This document shows positions 15,920-26,002 of a stretch of DNA of 64,000 bases, piece after piece (the first letter of the stretch is position 1; each line of letters begins with the position of its first letter). Source of the DNA: Miltoncostaea oceani (GTDB lineage: Bacteria > Actinomycetota > Thermoleophilia > Miltoncostaeales > Miltoncostaeaceae); assembly GCF_018141545.1 (NCBI RefSeq), contig NZ_CP064356.1:1811001-1875000 (forward strand), read 5' to 3'. The translations under genes were made by a program, and so were the position numbers. The notes under the pieces are model-generated. The model made no database searches. It saw only the letters and a list, made by a program, of their open reading frames with translations, and had not been told where the DNA came from.

Positions 15920-18574
15920 GTGGGGACCACCGGGGTGATCACCAAGCGGGTGTACGACTTCTCCGAGGGTGGTCGCGAGATGCGCGACCTGCTCGGCGGG
16001 AAGGGCGCGAACGTCGCCGAGATGACCCGGCTCGGGCTGCCGGTCCCCAAGGGCTTCACCATCACCACCGAGACCTGCATCGAGTACCTGCGGGGCGGGC
16101 ACGCCTTCCCGCTCGGGCTGACCCGCGAGGTCACGGCCCACCTGGAGGCGCTCGAGCAGGCCGTCGGCAAGCGCCTCGGCGACGCCGAGAACCCCCTGCT
16201 GGTGTCGGTGCGCAGCGGCGCCAAGTTCTCGATGCCGGGGATGATGGACACCGTCCTCAACCTCGGCCTGAACGACATCAGCGTCGAGGGGCTCGCCGCC
16301 CGCACCGGCAACCCCCGGTTCGCGTACGACTCGTACCGCCGCTTCATCCAGATGTTCGGCGACGTCGTCGCCGAGGTCCCGAAGGAGCACTTCGAGCGGG
16401 CGCTGAACCAGATGAAGCACCGGCGCCGGGTGGAGCAGGACGTCGACCTGACGGCCGCCGACCTGACGAGCCTCGTCGAGATCTTCAAGGACATCTACCG
16501 CGAGCACCGGGGCGAGGCGTTCCCGCAGGATCCCCGCGCCCAGCTCGACGCCGCGATCCGCGCGGTCTTCGAGTCGTGGGACAACCGGCGGGCCCGCGAC
16601 TACCGCCGCCTGAACCGCATCGACCACGACCTCGGCACCGCCGTCAACGTGCAGCAGATGGTGTTCGGCAACACGGGCCCGAACTCGGGCACCGGCGTCG
16701 CGTTCACCCGCAACAACGTGACGGGGGAGAAGGGGGAGCCCTTCGGCGACTTCCTCATCAACGCCCAGGGCGAGGACGTCGTCGCCGGCATCCGCACCCC
16801 GCGGCCGCTGGTCGAGCTGAGGGACGAGATCCCCGAGGCCTACGACCAGCTGATCCGCACGATGGACCACCTCGAGCAGACGTACCGGAACATGCAGGAC
16901 GTCGAGTTCACCATCGAGGACGGCGCGCTCTACATGCTGCAGACCCGCAACGGCAAGCGCAGCGCGCAGGCCATGGTGCGGATCGCGGTGGACCTCGTGG
17001 CCGAGGGCGTCCTCTCCGAGCAGGAGGCCCTGACGTCGCTGGTCGAGCCGGACCAGGTACGCCAGCTCCTGCTGCCCCAGCTCGACCTGGAGCGCGCGTC
17101 GACCCCCCTCGCGAAGGGCGTGAACGCGTCCCCGGGGGCCGCCGTCGGCGCCGTCGTCTTCACCGCCGACGAGGCGGAGCGGCTCGGCAAGGCCGGCGAG
17201 CAGGTGGTCCTCGTCCGCGACGAGACCACCCCCGACGACTTCCACGGGATGATCGAGGCGCAGGGCATCCTCACCGCCCGCGGCGGCAAGACGAGCCACG
17301 CCGCGATCGTCGCCGTCGGGATGGGCAAGCCCGCCGTCTGTGGCGTCACCGCCATCCGCTTCGGTGACGACGGCACCATGCGGATCGGGTCCGAGACCTT
17401 CCGCGAGGGCGACCGCATCACCATCGACGGGACCACCGGCACCGTCTTCGCGGGCGACGCTCCGCTCGTGCCCCCGGACCCGGACAACCCGTTCCTGCAG
17501 ACGATCCTCGAGTGGGCGGACCGCGCCCGCACGATGGCGGTGCGCGCGAACGCCGACACCCCCGACGACGCCGCGCGCGCCCGCGCCTTCGGGGCGGAGG
17601 GGATCGGCCTCTGCCGCACCGAGCACATGTTCCAGGGGGACGACCGCCTGCCGATCGTGCAGAGCATGATCATGGCCGAGGACGCCGCCGACCGGGTCCC
17701 GTACCTCGACCAGCTCCGCGTCTTCCAGACGAGCGACTTCGAGGGGATCTTCCGGGCGATGGCGGGCCTGCCCGTCACGATCCGGCTGCTCGACCCGCCG
17801 CTCCACGAGTTCCTGCCGAGCCTGATCGAGCTGTCGGAGCGCGTCGCGGTCGCGAAGGCGACGGGGCGGACCGACCCGGAGGCCGTCGAGCAGCTCGCCG
17901 TGGTGCAGCAGCTCCACGAGGTCAACCCGATGCTCGGCACCCGCGGCTGCCGCCTCGGCATCGAGTGGCCCGACGTCTACCGCATGCAGGTCGCGGCGAT
18001 CATGACCGCGGCGTGCACGATCAAGCGCGAGACGGGGGCCGCTCCGATCGTCGAGATCATGATCCCGCTCGTCGGCTTCGAGGAGGAGCTGCGGATCATG
18101 CGGGCCCAGGTGATCGAGGTCGCCGAGATCGTGCTGCTGGAGCAGCGGATGGCCGTCGAGTACGCGGTGGGGACGATGATCGAGCTGCCCCGGGCCGCCC
18201 TGCGCGCCGCGCAGATCGCCCGCGAGGCCGACTTCTTCTCGTTCGGCACCAACGACCTGACGCAGACCACCCTCGGGTTCAGCCGCGACGACGCCGAGAA
18301 CAAGTTCCTGACGCACTACCTGCAGAACAACGTGATCACGTTCAACCCGTTCGAGACGATCGACCAGGACGGCGTGGGGCGGCTGATCGCGATCGCGGTG
18401 GAGGAGTCCCGCGCCGAGAAGCCCGGCATCAAGCTCGGGATCTGCGGCGAGCACGGCGGCGACCCGGCGTCGGTGATGTTCTTCCACGGCGCGGGCCTCG
18501 ACTACGTCTCGTGCTCTCCGTTCCGCGTCCAGACCGCCCGCATCGCGGCGGCGCGCGCGGCGCTCGGGGCGTAG
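15920..18574 (+). CDS. ppdK: Pyruvate, phosphate dikinase
   Basis: 884-residue enzyme interconverting pyruvate + ATP + Pi and PEP + AMP + PPi. The N-terminal nucleotide domain starts VYDFSEGGREMRDLLGGKGAN. The swivelling phosphohistidine domain has TARGGKTSHAAIVAVGMGKP, with the catalytic His near residue 459. The C-terminal PEP/pyruvate barrel ends with GICGEHGGDP, whose Cys near residue 841 is the proton donor. GTG start four bases after glyS. It indicates reversible flux between pyruvate and PEP, consistent with the malic enzyme at 42.3-43.7 kb. Confidence 0.96.
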   Translation: MGTTGVITKRVYDFSEGGREMRDLLGGKGANVAEMTRLGLPVPKGFTITTETCIEYLRGGHAFPLGLTREVTAHLEALEQAVGKRLGDAENPLLVSVRSGAKFSMPGMMDTVLNLGLNDISVEGLAARTGNPRFAYDSYRRFIQMFGDVVAEVPKEHFERALNQMKHRRRVEQDVDLTAADLTSLVEIFKDIYREHRGEAFPQDPRAQLDAAIRAVFESWDNRRARDYRRLNRIDHDLGTAVNVQQMVFGNTGPNSGTGVAFTRNNVTGEKGEPFGDFLINAQGEDVVAGIRTPRPLVELRDEIPEAYDQLIRTMDHLEQTYRNMQDVEFTIEDGALYMLQTRNGKRSAQAMVRIAVDLVAEGVLSEQEALTSLVEPDQVRQLLLPQLDLERASTPLAKGVNASPGAAVGAVVFTADEAERLGKAGEQVVLVRDETTPDDFHGMIEAQGILTARGGKTSHAAIVAVGMGKPAVCGVTAIRFGDDGTMRIGSETFREGDRITIDGTTGTVFAGDAPLVPPDPDNPFLQTILEWADRARTMAVRANADTPDDAARARAFGAEGIGLCRTEHMFQGDDRLPIVQSMIMAEDAADRVPYLDQLRVFQTSDFEGIFRAMAGLPVTIRLLDPPLHEFLPSLIELSERVAVAKATGRTDPEAVEQLAVVQQLHEVNPMLGTRGCRLGIEWPDVYRMQVAAIMTAACTIKRETGAAPIVEIMIPLVGFEEELRIMRAQVIEVAEIVLLEQRMAVEYAVGTMIELPRAALRAAQIAREADFFSFGTNDLTQTTLGFSRDDAENKFLTHYLQNNVITFNPFETIDQDGVGRLIAIAVEESRAEKPGIKLGICGEHGGDPASVMFFHGAGLDYVSCSPFRVQTARIAAARAALGA

Positions 18575-18576
18575 CG

Positions 18577-19308
18577 GTGGCCGAGGACGCGCGGTACGAG
18601 CTCGCCGGCCTCGGCGACCTGCTGGCGATGATCGTCGAGGGGTGGCGGGTCTCGCGGATGCACTTCGCGGACCGGGCGACCCCGGGGGGTCCCGCCGCCG
18701 CCTACTTCGCGCTGACCCGGGGGCCGGGGGAGTCCCGCGGCGTCTACGTCCCCGACGACGGCCGGGCGTTCTCCCACCGCGCCCTGGTGGAGCTGTTCCG
18801 GGAGAGCCCGGAGATCTGGAAGCACCGCTCGCCGGGCACGATGCCGGCGCCGGGCGCTGACCCGCCCGAGGGGACCGACGTCTGGGGGGAGGTGCCGGAG
18901 CCGTTCCCGGACGCCCTCGCGCTGGTGCCGTCGACGCTCCGCGAGGTGGTGCCCGTCAACCAGATCCAGTCGGCGGGCGGTCTCGACGTCGCGCTGGTCG
19001 CCCTGGAGCGCCACGACGGGGGCGCGCGCATCCGCTACATCTGCCACGCCGCCGACGGCCGGCGCCGCTCCGAGGTGTGCATGCTCGACGTCCTCGCGGT
19101 CGACGACGCCGGGCGTCGGTACCGGACCGCGTGCGTCGAGGGGAGCCCCGAGGGCGGGCGCCTCGAGGGCGCCCTGCTCCTGGCGCCGGCGGTCCCGCAG
19201 GCGGTGCAGCGGCTCACGGTCACCGTCGGGACGATCTGGGGGGACGGCGAGGGCGCCCGCCAGACCTCGGGTCCGTGGGTGTTCCCGATCCCGCTCGGCG
19301 GGCGGTGA
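18577..19308 (+). CDS. Unknown 243-residue protein between ppdK and dgt
   Basis: I do not recognise a family. The start GTG is two bases after the ppdK stop. The N-terminal part (about 1-110) is alpha/beta, with LGDLLAMIVEGWRVSRMHFADR and FSHRALVELFRESPEIWKH. The C-terminal part (about 125-243) is strand-rich, with NQIQSAGGLDVALVALERHD and GTIWGDGEGARQTSGPWVFP, and could be an immunoglobulin-like sandwich. No signal peptide. Its position inside the glyQ-to-dgt run suggests a conserved rather than accessory gene. Confidence 0.7.
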   Translation: MAEDARYELAGLGDLLAMIVEGWRVSRMHFADRATPGGPAAAYFALTRGPGESRGVYVPDDGRAFSHRALVELFRESPEIWKHRSPGTMPAPGADPPEGTDVWGEVPEPFPDALALVPSTLREVVPVNQIQSAGGLDVALVALERHDGGARIRYICHAADGRRRSEVCMLDVLAVDDAGRRYRTACVEGSPEGGRLEGALLLAPAVPQAVQRLTVTVGTIWGDGEGARQTSGPWVFPIPLGGR

Positions 19309-19318
19309 GACGGCGGCC

Positions 19319-20293
19319 GTGATCGCCCGCGAGCCGCCGCTCGGGCCCCGCGCCGCGCGCGCGGACCTCGCCGGGCGTGCCCGGCCGGAGGAGCCGGACC
19401 CGCTTCGCACCGCGTTCCAGCGGGACCGCGACCGGATCCTCCACACCACCTCGTTCCGGCGGCTGAAGCACAAGACGCAGGTCTTCGTCGCCCCCGCCGG
19501 CGACCACTACCGCACGCGCCTGACGCACACCCTCGAGGTGTCGGCCGTCGCCCGCACCGTCGCCCGGGCCCTCGCGCTGAACGAGGACCTCGTGGAGGCG
19601 ATCGCGATGGGCCACGACCTCGGGCACGCGCCGTTCGGCCACGCGGGGGAGGCGGCCCTCGACGCGATCCTGCAGGAGCAGCACGGCCTGCGCTTCGAGC
19701 ACAACGTCCAGAGCCTGCGGGTCGTCGACGTCCTGGAGCGCGGCGGGGGCGGGCTGAACCTGACCGACGCGGTCCGCGACGGGATCCTCCACCACACCGG
19801 CTCCGGCCGTCCCGCGACGCTCGAGGGCCAGATCGTGCGGCTGCTCGACCGGATCGCGTACGTGAACCACGACATCGAGGACGCCCTCCGCGCCGGGATC
19901 CTCGCGCCCGGCGACCTGCCGGCCGACGAGGTCGCCGTGCTCGGGTCGACGACGTCGGAGCGGCTCACCACGCTCGTCGCGGACTGTGTCGACGCGAGCC
20001 GCGACTCCGACGAGATCCGGCAGTCCGCCGAGATCGGCCAGGCGTTCCTGCGCCTGCGGAGGTTCATGTTCCAGAACGTCTACCTCGCGTCCCCGGCGCG
20101 GGACGAGGCCGACCGCGCGCGGGGCGTCGTCCGCGCCCTCTTCACGTGGTACCTGGAGCACCCCGAGGCCCTCCCGCCCGCCGCCGAGGCCGACCCGGTG
20201 CGCCGCGTGACCGACTTCGTCGCCGGCATGACCGACCGGTACGCCCTGCGCCGGTACCGCGAGGCGTTCGAGCCCCAGGAGGGCCCCCTCTAG
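19319..20293 (+). CDS. dgt: Deoxyguanosinetriphosphate triphosphohydrolase-like protein
   Basis: 324-residue HD-domain dNTPase that converts dNTP to deoxynucleoside and triphosphate, affecting dNTP pools. The metal-binding residues are in TRLTHTLEVS and GHDLGHAPFGHAGE; DRIAYVNHDIEDALRAGI carries the final conserved Asp. The N-terminus contains the family's RTAFQRDRDRILHTTSFRRLKHKTQVF. GTG 19319 follows the previous stop by ten bases. dgt usually lies next to dnaG in Actinobacteria; here two genes intervene. Confidence 0.92.
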   Translation: MIAREPPLGPRAARADLAGRARPEEPDPLRTAFQRDRDRILHTTSFRRLKHKTQVFVAPAGDHYRTRLTHTLEVSAVARTVARALALNEDLVEAIAMGHDLGHAPFGHAGEAALDAILQEQHGLRFEHNVQSLRVVDVLERGGGGLNLTDAVRDGILHHTGSGRPATLEGQIVRLLDRIAYVNHDIEDALRAGILAPGDLPADEVAVLGSTTSERLTTLVADCVDASRDSDEIRQSAEIGQAFLRLRRFMFQNVYLASPARDEADRARGVVRALFTWYLEHPEALPPAAEADPVRRVTDFVAGMTDRYALRRYREAFEPQEGPL

Positions 20294-20374
20294 CGTCCCG
20301 CATGGTTGCTCCGGCGCCGCGGCGGGGACGATCTCCCCCGAGGGGCATCGACACCGACCCGCGAGGAGGCCCGA

Positions 20375-20650
20375 ATGGGGATCGACGACCTGGTGAACAC
20401 GGCGAAGGACCTGGCCGGGAAGGGCAGGGAGCTGGCCGGCGACGTGACGGAGAAGGCGAAGGACGTCGGATCCCGCGTCGCCGAGGACGCCCGCGAGGTG
20501 AAGGACATCGCGACGGGCGACGGGTCCATCCAGGACAAGGCGAAGGCGGCGGTCGAGGCCGTCAGGGACGGCGGGGGCCCGGACGAGCCCGGCGCCCCGA
20601 CCGTGCCCGACCCCGGGGCGGGCCCGGACCTGCCGGGGCCGCCCGCCTGA
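20375..20650 (+). CDS. Small amphipathic Lys/Glu/Ala-rich protein
   Basis: 91 residues. The first 65 form a charged amphipathic helix with repeating Ala-Lys-Asp blocks (LVNTAKDLAGKGRELAG, VTEKAKDVGSRVAEDA), in the style of CsbD-like, LEA-like or MT0933-type antitoxin-like proteins. The tail is Gly/Pro-rich. GAGGAGG sets the ATG. No toxin partner lies adjacent, so a toxin-antitoxin role is not supported; a stress or desiccation protein is equally possible. Two hairpins follow, one around the stop (GCCCGCC TGA GGCGGGC) and a larger one at 20664. Confidence 0.7.
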   Translation: MGIDDLVNTAKDLAGKGRELAGDVTEKAKDVGSRVAEDAREVKDIATGDGSIQDKAKAAVEAVRDGGGPDEPGAPTVPDPGAGPDLPGPPA

Positions 20651-20663
20651 GGCGGGCGCGACG

Positions 20664-20697
20664 CCTCCCGCGACCCGGTGCGCCGGGTCGCGGGAGG
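20664..20697. terminator. Bidirectional 15-bp hairpin
   Basis: Perfect 15-base arms (CCTCCCGCGACCCGG and its complement) around a TGCG loop, between the convergent small-protein gene and msrA. Confidence 0.72.
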
Positions 20698-20731
20698 ACG
20701 ACGACCGGCGGCCGGGCCGGCCGACGCGCGG

Positions 20732-21388
20732 TCAGTCGGCGGTGACGACCCCCACCGGGCAGGTGACGCCGGTGCCGCCCAGGCCGCAGTAGCCGTTCGG
20801 CACCTTCGCGAGGTACTGCTGGTGGTAGTCCTCGGCGTAGTAGAAGTCCGGCGCGTCGAGGATCTCGGTCGTGATGGCCCCGAGCCCGGCGTCGGCGAGG
20901 CGCTGCTCGTAGGCGTCGCGGGTGGCCTCCGCCACGGCCCGCTGCTGCGGGGAGTACACGTAGATCCCGGAGCGGTACTGGGTGCCGACGTCGTTGCCCT
21001 GCCGCATCCCCTGGGTGGGGTCGTGGTTCTCCCAGAAGGCCTTCAGGATCTCCTCGTAGGAGATGACGGCGGGGTCGAAGACGACCCGCACGACCTCGTT
21101 GTGGCCGGTCCGCGCGGAGCAGACCTCCTCGTACGTCGGGTTCGGGGTGTAGCCGCCGGCGTACCCCACGGCGGTGGTGTAGACGCCGTCGAGCGTCCAG
21201 AAGACCCGCTCGGCGCCCCAGAAGCAGCCGAGGCCGACGAGCGCGAGCTCGGTCGTCTCCGGGAACGGGGGCGTGATCGGCGTGCCCAGCACGAAGTGCC
21301 GCGCGGTGACGGGCATCTCCTGGTCGCGGCCGGGCAGGGCGTCCTCGGGCGCCACCATCTGCGCCTTCATGCGTGAGAAGAGACCCAT
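20732..21388 (-). CDS. msrA: Peptide methionine sulfoxide reductase A
   Basis: 218-residue enzyme that repairs S-methionine sulfoxide. The catalytic Cys55 is in GLGCFWGAE, followed by [30 protein letters not shown] and [21 protein letters not shown]. Candidate resolving cysteines are near the C-terminus ([14 protein letters not shown]). The N-terminus has an extra 40 residues before the core domain, as in the longer MsrA forms. AGGGAGGAA upstream sets the ATG. Divergent from dnaG. Confidence 0.95.
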   Translation of the reverse strand: MGLFSRMKAQMVAPEDALPGRDQEMPVTARHFVLGTPITPPFPETTELALVGLGCFWGAERVFWTLDGVYTTAVGYAGGYTPNPTYEEVCSARTGHNEVVRVVFDPAVISYEEILKAFWENHDPTQGMRQGNDVGTQYRSGIYVYSPQQRAVAEATRDAYEQRLADAGLGAITTEILDAPDFYYAEDYHQQYLAKVPNGYCGLGGTGVTCPVGVVTAD

Positions 21389-21420
21389 CGACGTTCCTCC
21401 CTGTTCGAGACCCGTGTCCG

Positions 21421-21426
21421 AGCATA
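21421..21426 (-). promoter_or_regulatory. -10 hexamer TATGCT of msrA
   Basis: TATGCT on the minus strand, 32 bases before the msrA ATG. It lies 25 bases from the dnaG -10 hexamer, so the two promoters are back to back. Confidence 0.5.
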
Positions 21427-21451
21427 GGACGGGTGTGCGTGCCGCGCCCCG

Positions 21452-21480
21452 TATCCTGTCGGGTCTGTCCGCGACCCGAC
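21452..21480 (+). promoter_or_regulatory. dnaG -10 hexamer and leader hairpin
   Basis: TATCCT at 21452-21457 is followed at once by GTCGGGTC (21458-21465), loop TGTCCGC, and GACCCGAC (21473-21480). The ATG at 21488 has no ribosome site. Confidence 0.5.
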
Positions 21481-21487
21481 CCATCCC

Positions 21488-23209
21488 ATGCCGCTGATCG
21501 CGCCCCAGAGCGTCGAGGCCGTGCGCCAGGGCGCCGACCTCGTCGAGCTCGTGCGCGGGCGGGTCGAGCTCGCCCGCCGCGGGGGCCGGTGGTGGGGGAG
21601 GTGTCCGTTCCACGAGGAGCGGTCCCCGTCGTTCAGCCTGCTGCCGCCCGACTTCCGGCGCTACTACTGCCACGGCTGCGGCGTCACGGGCGACGCCATC
21701 ACGTGGATGCGCGAGCAGGAGGGCGCCGCGACGTTCGGCGAGGCGATCCAGCAGCTCGCGGAGCGCTTCGGCATCCCCATCTCCTTCGAGGAGGAGAGCC
21801 CCCAGGACGCCGCGCGGCGCAAGGCCACCGACCGGCGGCGGACGCTGCTGGGCCGGGCGGCGGCCTTCTACGCCGAGTACCTGTGGCGTGCCGACGAGGC
21901 GGCCCCGGCGCGCGAGTACCTCGCCGGGCGCGGGTTCGCGGAGGACCTCGTCCGCCGACTCGGCGTCGGGTACGCCCCGGGGGGCGGCGCGGTGCTGGCG
22001 GGGCGCGCCCAGAAGGAGGGCTTCACCCGCGACGAGCTGGTCGACGCGGGCCTCGCCCGGCGCCGCGGGGGCCAGGTCGCCGACTTCTTCCAGTCGCGGA
22101 TCATGTTCCCGATCGGGGACAGCCAGGGGAGGGTCCAGGGCTTCGGCGGGCGGACCCTCGACCCGGCGGAGCGCGCGAAGTACGTCAACTCCCCCGAGGG
22201 GCCCCAGTTCAGCAAGCGCACCCTCCTGTTCAACCTCGCCGCGGCGCGCGTGGCCGCCACGCGCGCGGGCTACTTTGTGGTGGTGGAGGGCTACACCGAC
22301 GTGATGGGCCTCGCCGCCGCCGGCATCGACGCGGCGGTCGCCTGCATGGGCACGTCGCTGACGACCGACCAGATCCGCCTCCTCCGACGGTGGGCGCCGG
22401 AGGTCAAGCTCTGCTTCGACGCGGACGCCGCGGGGGAGCAGGCGGCCTGGCGGAGCGTCGAGGCCGGGGCCGACGTGAACCTGTCGTGGTCGGCGGTGCA
22501 ACTGCCGAAGGGACGGGATCCGGGCGACCTGGCGGGCGATCCGGCCGGTCTGGAGGCACTGGCCCGGGCCGTCGAGGGCTCCGAACCTCTGGTAACTTCC
22601 CTGATCCGCTCACGAATCTCCCGAGCGGGAAGCTCCCTCCGGGAGAAGGAATCGGCCCTCGAGGCCATCGCCGAGCTCCTGCGGCGGTTCCCCGACTCGG
22701 TGGAGAAGGACGAGGGGGTTCGCGTGACTGCTGGCCTGCTTCAGTTGTCCCAGGGCTTGGAGGAGCGGCTCCGTCGGTCGTCCCGGCGGGAGGCCCCGGT
22801 CGACACCGTCCTGCCCCGCCGGACGACGTCCCCCGCGGAGATCCGCGAGCGCCGCTTCCTGGCGATGGCCGTCGCCCTGCCCGGGCCCGCCGCCCGCTAC
22901 GTCGAGGGGATGCCCGTGGAGGCGTTCCAGGTCGAGGGGCACCGTCGCGCGTTCGGCCTGATCCGCGCCGGCGACGTCGACATCGACGGGTGGCCCGACG
23001 ACCTGCAGGAGATCGCCCTCGCCCTGCGCCTCGAGCTGTCGGAGGCCGCGCCCTCCGAGGCGGAGCTGCGGGAGGCCGCCTACCGGGTGGAGCTGCCGAT
23101 GCTGGAGCGCCGGGTCGCCGAGCTGAGGAGCGCCGGTGACGAGGCGGGGATGCTCCAGGCGCTGGACCTCACCCGGAGGGTACGCGCCGCCCTCCGGGCG
23201 GAGCGATGA
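21488..23209 (+). CDS. dnaG: DNA primase
   Basis: 573-residue primase that lays RNA primers at the replication fork. The N-terminal zinc ribbon has Cys39, His42, Cys61 and Cys64 (CPFH, CHGC). The RNA polymerase core follows, with the TOPRIM motifs [12 protein letters not shown] and [12 protein letters not shown] and the basic [13 protein letters not shown] segment. The C-terminal helicase-interaction part (after about 440) is Arg/Glu/Leu-rich and weakly conserved. The end overlaps the rpoD start (ATGA). Confidence 0.96.
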   Translation: MPLIAPQSVEAVRQGADLVELVRGRVELARRGGRWWGRCPFHEERSPSFSLLPPDFRRYYCHGCGVTGDAITWMREQEGAATFGEAIQQLAERFGIPISFEEESPQDAARRKATDRRRTLLGRAAAFYAEYLWRADEAAPAREYLAGRGFAEDLVRRLGVGYAPGGGAVLAGRAQKEGFTRDELVDAGLARRRGGQVADFFQSRIMFPIGDSQGRVQGFGGRTLDPAERAKYVNSPEGPQFSKRTLLFNLAAARVAATRAGYFVVVEGYTDVMGLAAAGIDAAVACMGTSLTTDQIRLLRRWAPEVKLCFDADAAGEQAAWRSVEAGADVNLSWSAVQLPKGRDPGDLAGDPAGLEALARAVEGSEPLVTSLIRSRISRAGSSLREKESALEAIAELLRRFPDSVEKDEGVRVTAGLLQLSQGLEERLRRSSRREAPVDTVLPRRTTSPAEIRERRFLAMAVALPGPAARYVEGMPVEAFQVEGHRRAFGLIRAGDVDIDGWPDDLQEIALALRLELSEAAPSEAELREAAYRVELPMLERRVAELRSAGDEAGMLQALDLTRRVRAALRAER

Positions 23210-24279
23210 GCACGGGCGTGTCGATCACCGGGCTGGAGGAGGTCCGGGAGCTGATCGACGAGGGGCGGGAGCTCGGCGCCGTGCCCCTGAGCCGCATCGC
23301 CGACGTGGTCGAGGCGGCCGACCTCTCCGAGGAGCAGCAGGAGCGTCTGCTGCAGGTCCTCGCCGAGATGAACATCGAGGTGCTGGGGGAGGGGGTCGAG
23401 CCCGCCGGACCCGCCGGCGTCGCCCCGCGCCTCGACCTCAGCGTCAAGGCGAACTCGAGCGACCCCGTCCGGATGTACCTCCGCGAGATCGGCCGGGTGC
23501 CGCTGCTGACGGCGGCCCAGGAGGTCTCGCTCGCGAAGCGGATCGAGCGCCGCGACATGGCGGCCAAGGCGACGCTCATCGAGGCGAACCTGCGGCTCGT
23601 GGTGTCGGTCGCGAAGCGCTACGTCGGCCGCGGGCTGGCGTTCCTCGACCTGATCCAGGAGGGCAACCTCGGCCTGATCCGCGCGGTCGAGAAGTTCGAC
23701 TACCGCAAGGGCTACAAGTTCTCGACGTACGCGACGTGGTGGATCCGCCAGGCGATCACCCGCGCCATCGCCGACCAGGCACGCACCATCCGGGTGCCGG
23801 TGCACATGGTGGAGACGATCAACCGCCTCTCCCGCGTGCAGCGCCAGCTCCTCCAGGACCTCGGCCGCGAGCCGACGACGGAGGAGGTCGCCCGCGAGCT
23901 GGAGGTCACGCCGGAGCGGGTCCGGGAGATCCAGAAGGTCGCCCAGGAGCCGGTGTCGCTGGAGACGCCCGTGGGCGAGGACGAGGACTCCGAGCTCGGC
24001 GACCTGATCGAGGACTCCGCCATCCAGAGCCCCGCCGACGCCGTCGCCCTGACGCTGCGCAGCGAGGAGCTCGAGGGCATCCTCGGCCAGCTCACCCACC
24101 GGGAGCGCAAGGTGCTGGAGCTGCGCTTCGGCCTGCGGGGCGAGGAGCCGCGCACGCTGGAGGAGGTCGGGCAGCGGTTCGGCGTCACCCGCGAGCGCAT
24201 CCGCCAGATCGAGGCGAAGACCCTCACGAAGCTCCAGGCCTACCGCGACACCCAGCGCCTCCGGGAGTTCCTGGACTAG
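23206..24279 (+). CDS. rpoD: Primary sigma factor, sigma-70 family
   Basis: 357-residue group 1-like sigma factor. Region 1.1 is short (about 75 residues) with an Asp/Glu/Leu-rich helix. Region 1.2 is [21 protein letters not shown]. Regions 2.1-2.4 run from [19 protein letters not shown] to [25 protein letters not shown]. Region 3 starts [19 protein letters not shown]. Region 4.2 is [21 protein letters not shown]. Translationally coupled to dnaG. It is probably the factor reading the TAnnnT hexamers seen across the window. Confidence 0.95.
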   Translation: MSTGVSITGLEEVRELIDEGRELGAVPLSRIADVVEAADLSEEQQERLLQVLAEMNIEVLGEGVEPAGPAGVAPRLDLSVKANSSDPVRMYLREIGRVPLLTAAQEVSLAKRIERRDMAAKATLIEANLRLVVSVAKRYVGRGLAFLDLIQEGNLGLIRAVEKFDYRKGYKFSTYATWWIRQAITRAIADQARTIRVPVHMVETINRLSRVQRQLLQDLGREPTTEEVARELEVTPERVREIQKVAQEPVSLETPVGEDEDSELGDLIEDSAIQSPADAVALTLRSEELEGILGQLTHRERKVLELRFGLRGEEPRTLEEVGQRFGVTRERIRQIEAKTLTKLQAYRDTQRLREFLD

Positions 24280-24791
24280 TCCCCGGTCGCGGCGTCCGGC
24301 CCGTCCGGCCGGGCGATCAGGGCGACGGCCTCGGCGCGGCGGGTGGCGCCACCCATCGTGATGGTGCAGCGCGCCGCGAGGGCGAGGGCGTCGCCGGTCC
24401 CCTCGGGGCGGCGGGGGGCGGGGCCGATCCACGCGATCCGGGGGGCGGGGCCGAGCATGGCGGCGCGCTGCGCCCAGATCAGGAGGCGCGCCAGGGCGAG
24501 GGCCCCGGCGCTGACGCCCTCCGCCCGGCCCCGCGACGACACGTAGGCGCGGTGCGCCGCGATGCAGGCGGCCAGCGACAGGGCGTCGGGGGCTCCCTCG
24601 TGGTCGAGGTCGAGGGCGGTGAGCACGGCGTCGGCGGCGGGGTCGTCGCCGTCGCGGGGCCGGGTGAGGGCCGGCGCGAGGGTCGTGAGCTGGGGACGGA
24701 GGGCGATGCCGAGGGCGTCGGCCGCCTGGCGCAGGCCCGGCTCGAGCGCGCCGATCAGCTCCGAGTGGGCGTCGGTGAGGCGGAGACCCAC
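24276..24791 (-). CDS. Unknown 171-residue helical protein
   Basis: Not recognised. GTG 24791 opens [28 protein letters not shown]; the frame is open further upstream but only as low-complexity Arg/Pro/Ser sequence. Ala/Leu-rich throughout ([32 protein letters not shown]), without convincing membrane segments. Ends by overlapping the convergent rpoD stop by four bases. It follows the 48-residue membrane protein after 25 bases, so they may be cotranscribed. Confidence 0.55.
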   Translation of the reverse strand: MGLRLTDAHSELIGALEPGLRQAADALGIALRPQLTTLAPALTRPRDGDDPAADAVLTALDLDHEGAPDALSLAACIAAHRAYVSSRGRAEGVSAGALALARLLIWAQRAAMLGPAPRIAWIGPAPRRPEGTGDALALAARCTITMGGATRRAEAVALIARPDGPDAATGD

Positions 24792-24816
24792 TCGGAGCCG
24801 TGCGCGCGGGGTGTCG

Positions 24817-24963
24817 CTAGACGGTGGGCGGGGGCGCGACCTCGGCCTCGCCGGCGGGCGGGGCCTCGGTGAAGACGAACTCGTCCGGTTCGCCGCCGAG
24901 CCGGTCCTTGACCAGCCAGTAGGCGAGTCCACCGAGGGCGAGCAACAGGAGGAGCTTCTTCAT
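24817..24963 (-). CDS. 48-residue single-span membrane protein
   Basis: MKK then LLLLLALGGLAYWLV form one membrane helix at residues 4-18 (or a signal anchor), followed by a short acidic and proline-rich tail. GGAG lies six bases before the ATG at 24963. No family recognised; it resembles short secretion or envelope accessory peptides in topology only. A TACGGT hexamer around 24999-25004 could be its promoter. Confidence 0.55.
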   Translation of the reverse strand: MKKLLLLLALGGLAYWLVKDRLGGEPDEFVFTEAPPAGEAEVAPPPTV

Positions 24964-25018
24964 GTGGTCTCCGTTCCGGGCGGTTCGACGAGCGGATGCC
25001 AACCGTATCGCATGACCG

Positions 25019-26002
25019 TCAGCCCCCCGAGACCCTCAGGAGCACCTTCCCGACGTTCGCGTCGTCGCCGACCATGCGGTGGGCCTCGGCGGCGCGCTCC
25101 AGCGGGAGGACGGCGTGGACGACGGGGCGTAGCCGCCCGTCGGCGAGGCGGGGGACCCCCCACGCCGCGAAGTCGGCGGCGAGGTCGGCCTTCTCGCGCG
25201 GCGTCCGGGCGCGGACGGTGCTCCCGTACACGGTGGCCTGCTTGGAGAGCAGCGCCGACAGGTCGACCTGCGCGACGCGGCCGCCGACGAGGCCGACGAG
25301 CGAGATGCGCCCGAGCCGCGCGAGCGCCCGGACGTTCTCGTCCCAGTAGGAGGCCCCGACCAGGTCGAGCACGACGTCGGCGCCGTGGCCGGCGGTCGCG
25401 GCGAGGACGGCGTCGGCGAAGCGGCCGTCCCCGGCGACGACCGGCTCCCCCCCGAGCGCGACGACGGCGTCGGCCTTCGCGGCGGACCGGACGGTCCCGA
25501 TGCGGCGGGCGCCGAGCTCGTGGGCGACCTGCAGGGCGGCGGTCCCGACGCCGCTGGCGGCGGCGTGCACCAGCAGGACCTCCCCCTCGGCGAGGCCGGT
25601 GAGGCGGCGCAGCGACTGCCACGCGGTGAGGAACACCTCGGGGACGGCGGCGGCGTCCACGAGGTCCATGCCCGCGGGGACCGGCATGAGCTGGCCCGCC
25701 GGCACCGCGACCTGCTCGGCGTAGCCCCCGCCGCCCAGGAGGGCCATCGCGCGGTCGCCGGGCGCCCACCCCGTGACCCCCGGACCGACCTCCGTGACGG
25801 TGCCGGACGCCTCGAGCCCGAGGATCTCGCTCGCCCCCGGCGGGGGCGGGTAGTGGCCCTCGCGCTGCATCAGGTCGGCCCGGTTGACGGCGGTGGCGGC
25901 GACCTCCAGCACCACCTCGCCCTCGCCGGCCCGCGGGTCGGGGGCCTCCCCGAGCCGCATGACCTCCGGCCCGCCGGCGCCGTCGAGCACGATCGCCCTC
26001 AT
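25019..26002 (-). CDS. NAD(P)H quinone oxidoreductase, PIG3/QOR-like MDR family
   Basis: 327-residue zinc-free medium-chain dehydrogenase/reductase. It opens [21 protein letters not shown]. The GroES-like domain has [30 protein letters not shown]. The Rossmann part has the [21 protein letters not shown] nucleotide motif, and [15 protein letters not shown] follows. The pattern fits the PIG3 subgroup of quinone reductases. Last gene of a three-gene operon: its ATG overlaps the stop of the 61-residue protein (ATGA). Confidence 0.92.
   Translation of the reverse strand: MRAIVLDGAGGPEVMRLGEAPDPRAGEGEVVLEVAATAVNRADLMQREGHYPPPPGASEILGLEASGTVTEVGPGVTGWAPGDRAMALLGGGGYAEQVAVPAGQLMPVPAGMDLVDAAAVPEVFLTAWQSLRRLTGLAEGEVLLVHAAASGVGTAALQVAHELGARRIGTVRSAAKADAVVALGGEPVVAGDGRFADAVLAATAGHGADVVLDLVGASYWDENVRALARLGRISLVGLVGGRVAQVDLSALLSKQATVYGSTVRARTPREKADLAADFAAWGVPRLADGRLRPVVHAVLPLERAAEAHRMVGDDANVGKVLLRVSGG

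Noticed and set aside
20375-20650. Toxin-antitoxin module based on the small amphipathic protein
   Set aside because: No candidate toxin gene is adjacent; the neighbours are dgt and msrA.
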